Below are positions 18,701 to 23,911 of a DNA stretch of 23,911 bases, piece by piece (within the stretch, counting starts at the first letter, position 1; each line of letters opens with the position of its first letter). Position numbers and translations under genes: made by a program. The stretch comes from Anaerolineae bacterium (GTDB lineage: Bacteria; Chloroflexota; Anaerolineae; B4-G1; SLSP01): assembly GCA_016934645.1 (NCBI GenBank), contig JAFGSL010000462.1, forward strand, positions 1 through 23,911, read 5' to 3'. The notes beneath the pieces were generated by a model. It searched no databases and was not told where the DNA came from. It saw only the letters and a list, made by a program, of their open reading frames with translations.

Positions 18701-19099
18701 CGCACCCTGGGCACAATTTACTTGAGGTTGGAAGAGTATGAAAATGCAGAGGATTGCCTGCAGCAGGGACGGGAATCCGCCCGCCGGCTCGGCGACAGGC
18801 AAGCCATCATATTGTCAAGCGTCAAGCTGGCGGAGATAAACATCCTGCGGCGTGAATGGCCGGCGGTCGACCAATACCTGGAGACCGCGCGCGAGGTACT
18901 GGACAAGGTCGCAGTAGATTGGATGCCCGAGTATGTGTCATATTTCGAGCGTTGGGCCGAAGGAGTCAAGCTCTTGGAGAAAGGGCAAGTGGACGAAGGC
19001 GAGCGCATCCTGCGCGACGTCCTGGCATATTTCAGCCAGGATGAACAAGACTACCACGAGGCCGAATGCGTGGAAGGAGACCTACCGATCCAGTCTTAA
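15707..19099 (+). CDS. CHAT protease - STAND NTPase - TPR protein
   Basis: A 1130-residue soluble protein. Residues 1-140 are the N-terminal region usual in bacterial CHAT proteins (WPWEYLYHSGLGRFLA near 108-123). Residues 150-360 are the CHAT caspase-fold protease, with His221 in VHFIGHGTF and Cys266 in VILQACESGA as the catalytic pair. A P-loop ATPase follows: Walker A GNLGIGKT (416-423), Walker B YFLCFDNF (510-517), a strand ending ILIGQT (545-550) and a GMNPG motif near 602-606, the order expected for STAND ATPases. A winged-helix-like part (about 645-715) and TPR-like helices (about 720-1110) complete it. STAND proteins are signal-driven switches; ligand sensing by the TPR part would release the protease. 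Such fusions occur in bacterial defence and cell-death systems, but no target is known here. The start has TGAGGTG at 15696-15702, a few bases from the ATG. All key residues are intact. Confidence 0.92.
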   Translation: MQWLDLDIRVRAGKSINLTLPNGGEIAARMEYDESVARRTRDLLVRIERKELNRTDIRSLGEHLQTVLLPGEAGRMFAQVYRDLATNEGLRVRIIFERNAHDLEVYRWPWEYLYHSGLGRFLATDPKLTLSRYDPPGREGIPTIQPEESLNILVIVSEPKHNADGTPLGGVLATKVVETICKLKDTLLRVKRVEVVERPTRTDVRGAVESAEPHIVHFIGHGTFDDLEGKLALVMQDGEKADWCTASDFSSLFSRHPPYLVILQACESGAVATMGSRSVAAQLVHQHNLPAVVAMQYEITNQTAIRFAECFYKSLVEGAPVDFAVQTAREAITYLVGPGQKALGHSSPDFGIPVLFMRSHEPVIGAGTRPESAPRTEVPYSHRIPHRKRIAREYVGDREKVYEQELRYRSVIGLWGNLGIGKTWTGARLAIQWEESGFSFSPYPEHPQQVLWFKCEEDMGFSELATGIGEYLEQCGEESFGQWYQSSQNRTQPARSVISRLTELLNREQYFLCFDNFHHVSDDEDIRSLFKELEQALDETATKVILIGQTAPGIQGIGGRELRGMTRKEIQQLVLRLRAYDKGWLNRTLAAGFADRLIGLVGMNPGLMEIVAINWLRNHTTPAEAQAYLDSLNKAKIAELILGRGDKSQIALLTMLSILDEWEELSTLIELGHGEGMNKEEVAQTLEILRDAGLIQEDEEKYGLIQSVRKLCIEQQIQQPEKLSDLHQRVAEIYAGRGDLLSAFGHYLKAEAFSEALQLILDNMLEITRAGGGERASKQLGKLQVAALVGKLTARERIQVWMLIADFRAWLLRLDLAQSAVEKGLQALERIPEDERSAYKYEEGRLKGRLGVILAAKAKEEELEQLEESVRCLNESQILIQEYMEEHGITVHGVHASLMVLNNLGIAYRKIATGSKGVDRTASFSKAVHSFEACINECGIYEGVPHVDYTLPWAWVNLSQAYDDRKDEGDQELALKAAHRGLEGFQKINHQWGIGFANRTLGTIYLRLEEYENAEDCLQQGRESARRLGDRQAIILSSVKLAEINILRREWPAVDQYLETAREVLDKVAVDWMPEYVSYFERWAEGVKLLEKGQVDEGERILRDVLAYFSQDEQDYHEAECVEGDLPIQS

Positions 19100-19415
19100 T
19101 TTGCTAAACGCTTATACGCCTGTTGCACACCAGAATGGCTTTAGTTTTTTATGACCGGATCAGTAAGTCCTTAACATTACCCCTTATTGGACTGTCCACC
19201 AAAACGGGACAACCCCAGTCTGTTGGTTATGGTTGGCAAACGCGGAGCTTTAGAGCGCGAGGCATACCGGCAGTATTATGCGGAGGCGGATGAAATTGCC
19301 GCGATGATCTCAGGCGCGATCAAGTCAACGTATGACAACGCGGAAGATTCGTAGAAGTTCTCCCAATCTCTATCTCAACTCTCTGCTCTCCATTCTCGTC
19401 CGAGAGGGTATATAA
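19100..19415. other. Gene-poor gap after the CHAT gene
   Basis: Apart from the coding-like remnant at 19175-19354 nothing firm is seen here. A short inverted repeat, TGTCC at 19193-19197 and GGACA at 19207-19211 with a nine-base loop, lies just before the remnant; it could be a small hairpin or the scar of a mobile element. The T-run near 19144-19149 follows no strong stem, so the end of the CHAT transcript is not clear. Confidence 0.45.
19175..19354 (+). pseudogene. Coding-like remnant, possibly the C-terminus of a four-helix-bundle protein
   Basis: In this gene-poor gap one frame is open from 19175 and stops at TAG 19352-19354. From an internal ATG at 19229 it encodes 41 residues, including GALEREAYRQYYAEADEIAA, which look like real amphipathic helices. 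The pattern AEADEIAAMISGAIKS resembles the last helix of the small four-helix-bundle (S23-related) proteins that are common in these genomes. There is no ribosome site and no upstream part, so it is more likely a truncated relic than a gene. A small real ORF cannot be excluded. Confidence 0.3.
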
Positions 19416-19452
19416 AAACAAGCCGCACGTGGAATCCACGCGCGGCTTGTTT
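19416..19452 (-). terminator. Rho-independent terminator of the radical SAM gene
   Basis: A near-perfect hairpin: an outer 11-base-pair stem (AAACAAGCCGC at 19416-19426 with GCGGCTTGTTT at 19442-19452), one A-C mismatch, an inner 5-base-pair stem (CGTGG with CCACG) and an AAT loop. On the minus strand the stem runs into TTTTTATATA, so it ends the minus-strand gene whose stop is about 20 bases upstream. On the plus strand only TTT follows, so it may also weakly stop reading from the left. Confidence 0.88.
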
Positions 19453-19471
19453 CATCGGGTTATCTTCATTG

Positions 19472-20947
19472 TCACGTATGCAAGTCACATATCTTGCGGA
19501 AATGGTAGCCGTAAATGGCAAACGTGATGGCCAGCGAGAATAACTGGGGCTTATGGGATAGTGTCCAGGCCCAAAGCCGCCAGAAATGCACGCGCTCCGC
19601 CCCCTGGATACCCAGGCGATAGATCGACCGCCAGAAGGCCATCAGCATCTGGAAATCGAGATGCACACGAACTTTGGGCGGCTGGTACTCCCGGAGAAAC
19701 GTGATCACGCGCTCGTAATACAATTTGGGCGAGTAAATCTGATCCAGGATGCGTTTGTAGCCCGCGCGCAAGGTATCGAGGTCCATTTTGGGAATGATAT
19801 TCGTCGAACCATCCGCATTGTCGCCCGACATCTCATCCAGGAGACGCCCTTCGCCCTCCAAACGTTGGTACAATCGCGTGCCGGCCGGCGCCTGCAACAA
19901 GCCTACCATCGCGGAGACAATGCCGCTCTTCTGGATGAAGTCGATCTGCCGCTGGAAAATGGAAGGCGTATCGCTGTCGAACCCGACAATAAAGCCGCCC
20001 TGCACTTGCATCCCGGCGCGCTGGATCCGTTTCACACTCTCGACAAGGTCACGGCCCCTGTTCTGGAACTTATTACACTCAGCCAAACTGTCATCATCGG
20101 GGGTCTCGATGCCGACAAAGACCGTGTCAAACCCGGCATCGGCCATCATGCGCATCAAAGCATCATCATCGGCAAGGTTGATGGAGACTTCTGTATGAAA
20201 GGGAACACCGATCTTACCCTTTCGCCACTCAATGAGCGCGGGCAGAATTTCAGCCTTGAGCTGTTTCTTGTTCCCGATAAAATTGTCATCAACGAAAAAG
20301 ACACTGCCGCGCCAGCCCAAAGCGTACAAGGCATCCAACTCAGCCACAATCTGAGAGGCCGCTTTGGTGCGCGGGCGACGGCCAAACAACGCGGTAATAT
20401 TGCAAAACTCGCAATCATAGGGACAACCCCGCGAGAATTGGAGGCTCATCGTCGCATATTGCTTGAGGTCCAGCAAATCCCACCGCGGCAAGGGGGTTTG
20501 GCAAATATCGGGAAATTCGGTCGTGGTGTACAATCGTTCCGCCTGGCCTCGCTCCAGATCGGCCAAAAAACGCGGCAGTGTGATCTCGGCCTCGTTCAGC
20601 ACAAAATGAGCCACATCCGGGAAGGTCTCATATTCACTGGTGAAGAGCGGGCCGCCAGCGACGACGGGGACACCCGCTTGCTTGCACCGCGCGATAACCT
20701 TATGGGCCGCTTCGCGCTGCACGACCATCGCACTGACGAAAACGTAGTCAGCCCATGCCAAATCCTTTTGTGTAAGCGGCGCGACATTGAGGTCTCGCAA
20801 GCGCACCTGCCACGCTGAGGGCAACATCGCCGCAACTGTCAACAAACCCAAGGGCGGGGAAGACGCTTTCTTGCGAATAAATCTAAGCGCGTGCTTAAAA
20901 CTCCAAAATGTGTCGGGGAATTCAGGGTAAACCATCAGGATATTCAT
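19472..20947 (-). CDS. B12-binding domain radical SAM protein (DUF4070-like C-terminus)
   Basis: A 491-residue cytosolic enzyme. Residues 1-140 form a cobalamin-binding-type Rossmann region (MNILMVYPEFPDTFW at the start, VPVVAGGPLFTSEY near 93-106). The radical SAM core has CPYDCEFC with Cys175, Cys179 and Cys182, which hold the 4Fe-4S cluster that cleaves S-adenosylmethionine. FFVDDNFIGNKKQ, VFVGIETPDDDSLAECNK and GGFIVGFDSDT follow, as in this superfamily. The C-terminal 130 residues (YSPKLYYERVITFLREY, then LMAFWRSIYRLGI) fit the DUF4070 extension also found in the hopanoid C-2 methylase HpnP and relatives. Such enzymes often methylate unactivated carbons or modify lipids, but the substrate cannot be read from sequence. 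GAGGAG at 20960-20955 supports the start. It is a single-gene unit with its own terminator, divergent from the two-component pair. Confidence 0.9.
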   Translation of the reverse strand: MNILMVYPEFPDTFWSFKHALRFIRKKASSPPLGLLTVAAMLPSAWQVRLRDLNVAPLTQKDLAWADYVFVSAMVVQREAAHKVIARCKQAGVPVVAGGPLFTSEYETFPDVAHFVLNEAEITLPRFLADLERGQAERLYTTTEFPDICQTPLPRWDLLDLKQYATMSLQFSRGCPYDCEFCNITALFGRRPRTKAASQIVAELDALYALGWRGSVFFVDDNFIGNKKQLKAEILPALIEWRKGKIGVPFHTEVSINLADDDALMRMMADAGFDTVFVGIETPDDDSLAECNKFQNRGRDLVESVKRIQRAGMQVQGGFIVGFDSDTPSIFQRQIDFIQKSGIVSAMVGLLQAPAGTRLYQRLEGEGRLLDEMSGDNADGSTNIIPKMDLDTLRAGYKRILDQIYSPKLYYERVITFLREYQPPKVRVHLDFQMLMAFWRSIYRLGIQGAERVHFWRLWAWTLSHKPQLFSLAITFAIYGYHFRKICDLHT

Positions 20948-20980
20948 TGTTCCACTCCTCTCGTAGTATGTCCACTCTCA

Positions 20981-21009
20981 AGTCTAAAGGGTACAAAGTC
21001 GAGAGACAA
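20981..21009 (-). promoter_or_regulatory. Possible promoter of the radical SAM gene
   Basis: On the minus strand TTGTCT (21009-21004, 4 of 6 consensus) and TAGACT (20986-20981, 4 of 6) are separated by 17 bases. Transcription would begin near 20974 and give a leader of about 27 bases with the GAGGAG ribosome site. Spacing and position fit, but neither box is strong. Confidence 0.35.
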
Positions 21010-21114
21010 GTGCCGCAGGAAACAAATCTATCTAGCCAGGGGAAGCATTTTTCCGGACCATTTATAACCAGAAGACCCATGCCGTATAGCCAGGCGAGAC
21101 CTATCGTCCAGCAC

Positions 21115-21144
21115 CTGTTATTCGATCTCCCAACGTGATATAAT
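21115..21144 (+). promoter_or_regulatory. Extended -10 promoter of the two-component operon
   Basis: TGATATAAT at 21136-21144 is a perfect TATAAT with the TGn extension. The -35 candidate CTGTTA (21115-21120) is weak, with an 18-base spacer, which is typical for extended -10 promoters. The transcript would start near 21151, about 55 bases before the GTG start of the sensor kinase gene. The region between this and the minus-strand radical SAM gene is 258 bases and otherwise shows nothing clear. Confidence 0.55.
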
Positions 21145-21205
21145 GCGGATACTATCTGCTAAATTTGCTTAATCTGCTGACAGAAAACAAGTTAGAGGAA
21201 TTACA

Positions 21206-22480
21206 GTGGACCAAAAACCGACATTCGACCTGCTGAAACGCCGGACGGCATCGCCCCCTTTCCATTTCACGTTCGCGCTGATGTATATCACCATCACGGG
21301 TGTCGTCGCGTATCTCAACAGCTTTACGCTCTGCCGTAATTACATCCTGGTTGAGGGCGACGCCGGGTTTGGGCTGGGAACATTGCTCATCCTGCTCCTG
21401 GGGTTGGAATGGTTCGAGAGAAAACGATACGATGATACGCCACCCACAGGCATTGCCATCATCTTATTAGTCACACGTATGATCTTCTTCGAGGGCATGA
21501 TCGCACTGGATTGCACGAGGACCGCGCTGTTCCTGTACCCGGTAATCCCGTTCAGCGCATATTTCGCATTCGGAGGAAGAATTAGCTGGCTCCTGAGCCT
21601 GTTCTATATGGCCCTCGCCGTCTGGCGAATGGGTCACATCGACAGCGCCTGGTACACCGACCCGGAGCTTATCTCCAACATCCTGTCTTTCATCTTTGTG
21701 ATGCTGCTGACCCCGGTCACCGCGCGCATCATCCGGCGAGATGAACAAAGCCGCCAACGCACAGAACAATTGCTGAATGACCTGAAAGTGTCCAATCTCC
21801 AACTAAGAGCCTACGCAGAACAAGCTGCCGAACTCTCAGCAGCAGAAGAAAGAAACCGGCTGGCGCGCGACATCCATGACTCGTTGGGACATCACCTCAC
21901 AGCCGTAAGCATCCAACTCGAAAAAGCCCTGGCCTATCAGGACCGCGCCCCGGAGGTAACGACACAAGCCATCCGCGACGCAAAACAGGCCGCGACAGAA
22001 GCGCTACAGAACGTGCGCCGCTCAGTGAGCGCGCTCAGGGATTCTGACGGGGACTTTTCCCTGAAAACCGCGTTGAGTAACCTGGTCAACAGGCTCAATA
22101 ACGATTATTTCAGCATCACTTTTAGCATCACGGGGGATGAAACCGGTTACTCACGCCCCGTGCTGATGACGCTCTATCGCACAGCACAGGAAGGGTTGAC
22201 CAACATCGAAAAGCATGCCCAGGCCAGCGCCGTCGTGCTGACCATCACGCTTGGGGAAGAAGAGGCCAGCCTGCTCCTCCGCGATGACGGGCAAGGCTTT
22301 GATACCACGACGTTGGACACAGCCCCCACGGCACAAGCCCCTCGCTTCGGATTGCAGGGGATTCGAGAGCGACTGGATAGCGTGAGGGGACACCTGGCCC
22401 TCCAGAGCGCGCCCCAGCGGGGAACGGAGTTAGCCATTACGATCCCCAAACAGCTCATCACAAACAACCCAAGGATTTAG
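21206..22480 (+). CDS. Sensor histidine kinase, NarL-type (HisKA_3 family)
   Basis: A 424-residue membrane sensor. The N-terminal 175 residues hold about five or six hydrophobic segments (for example around 22-40, 55-70, 81-98, 105-122, 127-140 and 156-174) with short loops and no large external domain. A coiled linker (about 178-215) leads to the H-box ERNRLARDIHDSLGHH, with phosphoacceptor His224. The ATPase domain shows the N-box YRTAQEGLTNIEKHAQ (Asn333), DDGQGFD (about 360-366) and FGLQGIRERL (about 381-390). The start is GTG at 21206, with AGAGGAA at 21195-21201 as ribosome site. On a signal, probably at the membrane, it would phosphorylate the response regulator encoded 73 bases downstream. 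The stimulus is unknown. Confidence 0.93.
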   Translation: MDQKPTFDLLKRRTASPPFHFTFALMYITITGVVAYLNSFTLCRNYILVEGDAGFGLGTLLILLLGLEWFERKRYDDTPPTGIAIILLVTRMIFFEGMIALDCTRTALFLYPVIPFSAYFAFGGRISWLLSLFYMALAVWRMGHIDSAWYTDPELISNILSFIFVMLLTPVTARIIRRDEQSRQRTEQLLNDLKVSNLQLRAYAEQAAELSAAEERNRLARDIHDSLGHHLTAVSIQLEKALAYQDRAPEVTTQAIRDAKQAATEALQNVRRSVSALRDSDGDFSLKTALSNLVNRLNNDYFSITFSITGDETGYSRPVLMTLYRTAQEGLTNIEKHAQASAVVLTITLGEEEASLLLRDDGQGFDTTTLDTAPTAQAPRFGLQGIRERLDSVRGHLALQSAPQRGTELAITIPKQLITNNPRI

Positions 22481-22483
22481 GCT

Positions 22484-22561
22484 ATGAAGCGACTCAAAGA
22501 TTCGCCGTTGACGTACCAGAAACGCTTGCCAGCACAGTTTTGGGATAGAGTCTATGTCTGA
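22484..22561 (+). CDS. Possible 25-residue leader peptide overlapping the response regulator start
   Basis: An ATG at 22484, four bases after the sensor stop, opens a frame of 25 residues (MKRLKDSPLTYQKRLPAQFW and a few more) that ends with TGA at 22559-22561, overlapping the first codons of the response regulator (ATG at 22554). Reading through it would bring ribosomes to the regulator start, which itself has only a weak site (GATAGAG). It may couple translation of kinase and regulator. No clear ribosome site precedes the short frame, so chance is a serious alternative. Confidence 0.25.
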   Translation: MKRLKDSPLTYQKRLPAQFWDRVYV

Positions 22562-23207
22562 TGTTACAGTGCTCATCGCAGATGATCAGCGGCTGGTGCG
22601 CGAGGGCATCGCGTCGCTCCTGGAAATCCAGGATGGCGTGAGCGTTGTGGGGACGGCGGTGGATGGTCAGGAAGCCGTGGAAAAGGCGCTGACCCTGGCC
22701 CCCGATGTCATTCTGATGGATGTGCGCATGCCCATTATGGACGGCATCAGCGCGACGACGGAAATTCGGCGACAGTTGCCGGCATGCCAGATCTTGATGC
22801 TCACCACCTTTGACGATGAGGAATATATCGTCAAATCGCTCCAGGCGGGAGCAAGTGGATATTTGCTCAAAGACATCCCCGCAGCCGATTTAGCCCAGGC
22901 CATCCGTCTGACCCACGCAGGCATCTACCAGCTTGCACCATCCGTTGCCGGTAAGTTAATCGGGCAGATCAGTGCACAAGCCACAAGGCCAAAGCCTGAC
23001 AAACCTCTGATTGAACACGACCTCACTGAACGTGAAATGGATGTTTTACGCCTTGTGGCAACCGGCGCAACCAATCGCGAAATCGCCGAGAAACTGTGCG
23101 TGAGCGAGGGAACCGTCAAAAACCACGTTTCAAACATCCTCAGCCGTCTCGGATTGCGCGACCGCTTGCAAGCAGCCCTTTACGCGCACGAACATTGCCT
23201 CGTTTAA
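22554..23207 (+). CDS. Response regulator, LuxR/NarL type
   Basis: A 217-residue DNA-binding regulator, partner of the kinase just upstream. The receiver domain (1-125) has the acidic pair Asp10-Asp11, phosphoacceptor Asp56 in VILMDVRMP, the switch Thr84 in LMLTTFDDEEY and Lys106 in GYLLKDIPA. The LuxR-type helix-turn-helix (about 155-212) shows LTEREMDVLRLVATGATNRE, then IAEKLCVSEGTVKNHVSNI and LGLRDRLQAALYA. All key residues of the NarL/FixJ group are present and the length is normal. It likely activates or represses nearby genes after phosphorylation; which ones cannot be told. Its stop codon overlaps the stop of the convergent gene on the other strand. Confidence 0.95.
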   Translation: MSDVTVLIADDQRLVREGIASLLEIQDGVSVVGTAVDGQEAVEKALTLAPDVILMDVRMPIMDGISATTEIRRQLPACQILMLTTFDDEEYIVKSLQAGASGYLLKDIPAADLAQAIRLTHAGIYQLAPSVAGKLIGQISAQATRPKPDKPLIEHDLTEREMDVLRLVATGATNREIAEKLCVSEGTVKNHVSNILSRLGLRDRLQAALYAHEHCLV

Positions 23208-23911
23208 AGACTCTTGAGAACCAACGGCAGGTACACAAACCGGTCGGTCGGCATCGCGCGTGCCGTATCGCTGAGCCAGAATGTGCTATCCAGCATCGCG
23301 TGCAGCGTCACGGTATACCACTGGTAGTTCTGCACGTGATCCGTCAGCACGAGGGAACGGGTGGTACTGTAAGGGTCGGTGACAGTGTAGATGCTGGCCG
23401 TCTCGGTGTAGTAATCGACATACCAGGTGGTGGTAGGAGGCAGCGTGACGTTGACCTCCCAGTTCAGACGGATGGATGCATCGCCGGGCGCGGCATGCAG
23501 CGCCAATGCAGGCTCGAATTCGTACGCACCGATGTCCGGCGCGACCCCCTCGTAATCGTCATTGATGCCGGGGATGATCATGCCGGCGTCGATCAGGTCG
23601 CTCCCTTTGCCCAACGTATAGTCACCCACCGAAGCATTGGCAAAGCCCGGCACGACGTTCAATCCGTGTAGCTCTTGCCCCGTCGCAGCGCGTAGTTCGG
23701 CCAGAGTGTTCAGGTGTCGGTCGGGTAGATCAGCCCACCAGGCCAGTTCGCCGGGCAGCGTGGTGTAGAGATTGTCGTAATCCAGGTCGAGGGGCTGGGT
23801 TGGATTGGCATTGTACAGCGCGTATTCGGTACCGGCCCAAATGTTGTTGTGGGCAGCAAGCTGCGTCCATGAGCCGGGAGAAAATATAGCAAACCCGTTG
23901 CCCTCGGGCAG
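23204..23911 (-). CDS. C-terminal part of a secreted beta-helix-type protein with a YLPLVLK tail (partial)
   Basis: The frame is open from base 23911 to the stop at 23206-23204, giving 235 residues; the N-terminal part is beyond the window. The first part contains ELAWWADLPDRHLN and GDYTLGKGSDLIDAGM, followed by GVAPDIGAYEFEP: the 'DAG...D-IGAYE' ending is typical of right-handed beta-helix proteins of the choice-of-anchor Q kind. A similar ending (DIGADEY) is found in the giant protein at 11505-11531. After it comes an Ig/FN3-like domain (SIRLNWEVN, TTWYVDYY, NYQWYTVTLHA). The last residues, RFVYLPLVLKSL, match the tail of the giant protein. Secretion is inferred from these features, since the signal peptide is not in view. 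Its substrate or role is unknown. Confidence 0.85.
   Translation of the reverse strand: MPEGNGFAIFSPGSWTQLAAHNNIWAGTEYALYNANPTQPLDLDYDNLYTTLPGELAWWADLPDRHLNTLAELRAATGQELHGLNVVPGFANASVGDYTLGKGSDLIDAGMIIPGINDDYEGVAPDIGAYEFEPALALHAAPGDASIRLNWEVNVTLPPTTTWYVDYYTETASIYTVTDPYSTTRSLVLTDHVQNYQWYTVTLHAMLDSTFWLSDTARAMPTDRFVYLPLVLKSL

Noticed and set aside
19118..19150. Possible terminator after the CHAT gene (GCC...GGC followed by a T-run)
   Set aside because: The stem is only about three base pairs, too weak to call.
19586..20818. Plus-strand open frame of 410 codons
   Set aside because: It is fully antisense to the radical SAM gene, whose motifs (CPYDCEFC and others) are unambiguous; no ribosome site or domain supports it.

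Overview
The window looks like chromosomal DNA of a member of the Chloroflexota (an Anaerolineae-like or Caldilinea-like lineage), probably from an environmental genome. This is an inference. It rests on very large secreted beta-helix and propeller proteins, two secreted proteins that both end in a Tyr-Leu-Pro-(Leu/Val)-(Val)-(Leu/Met) tail, NarL-type two-component genes and a CHAT-STAND-TPR protein. I see no tRNA, rRNA, CRISPR array or intact insertion sequence.

Layout. (1) 1-798, minus strand: N-terminal part of a GH29 alpha-L-fucosidase that runs off the left edge, with a recognisable promoter. (2) 799-1325: AT-rich intergenic DNA. (3) 1326-14666, plus strand: one uninterrupted gene for a 4446-residue secreted mosaic protein. 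In order it holds a signal peptide, an Asp-box/BNR propeller region, a CBM60-like module, a second seven-blade propeller, two tandem 870-residue beta-helix modules with ten repeats each and an Ig-like cap, a third beta-helix, an SbsA-like Ig domain, seven FG-GAP/VCBS repeats, a DUF11 domain, a clostripain-like C11 cysteine peptidase with visible His and Cys, and a YLPVVM tail. (4) 14721-15632: an unrecognised 303-residue cytosolic protein. (5) 15707-19099: a 1130-residue CHAT protease fused to a STAND-type ATPase and TPR-like helices. (6) 19100-19471: a gene-poor stretch with a coding-like remnant and a strong terminator. (7) 19472-20947, minus: a B12-binding radical SAM enzyme. (8) 21206-23207, plus: a sensor histidine kinase and its LuxR/NarL-type response regulator. 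(9) 23204-23911, minus: the C-terminal end of another secreted beta-helix-type protein, running off the right edge.

The most interesting part is 1326-19099. Three co-directional genes, with gaps of 54 and 74 bases and no terminator seen between them, place two caspase-fold (clan CD) peptidases side by side: a secreted C11 domain at the end of a giant adhesin-like protein, and an intracellular CHAT protease under a STAND switch. The small unknown protein between them is a natural candidate for a CHAT partner or substrate, by analogy with other CHAT systems. That role is a hypothesis.
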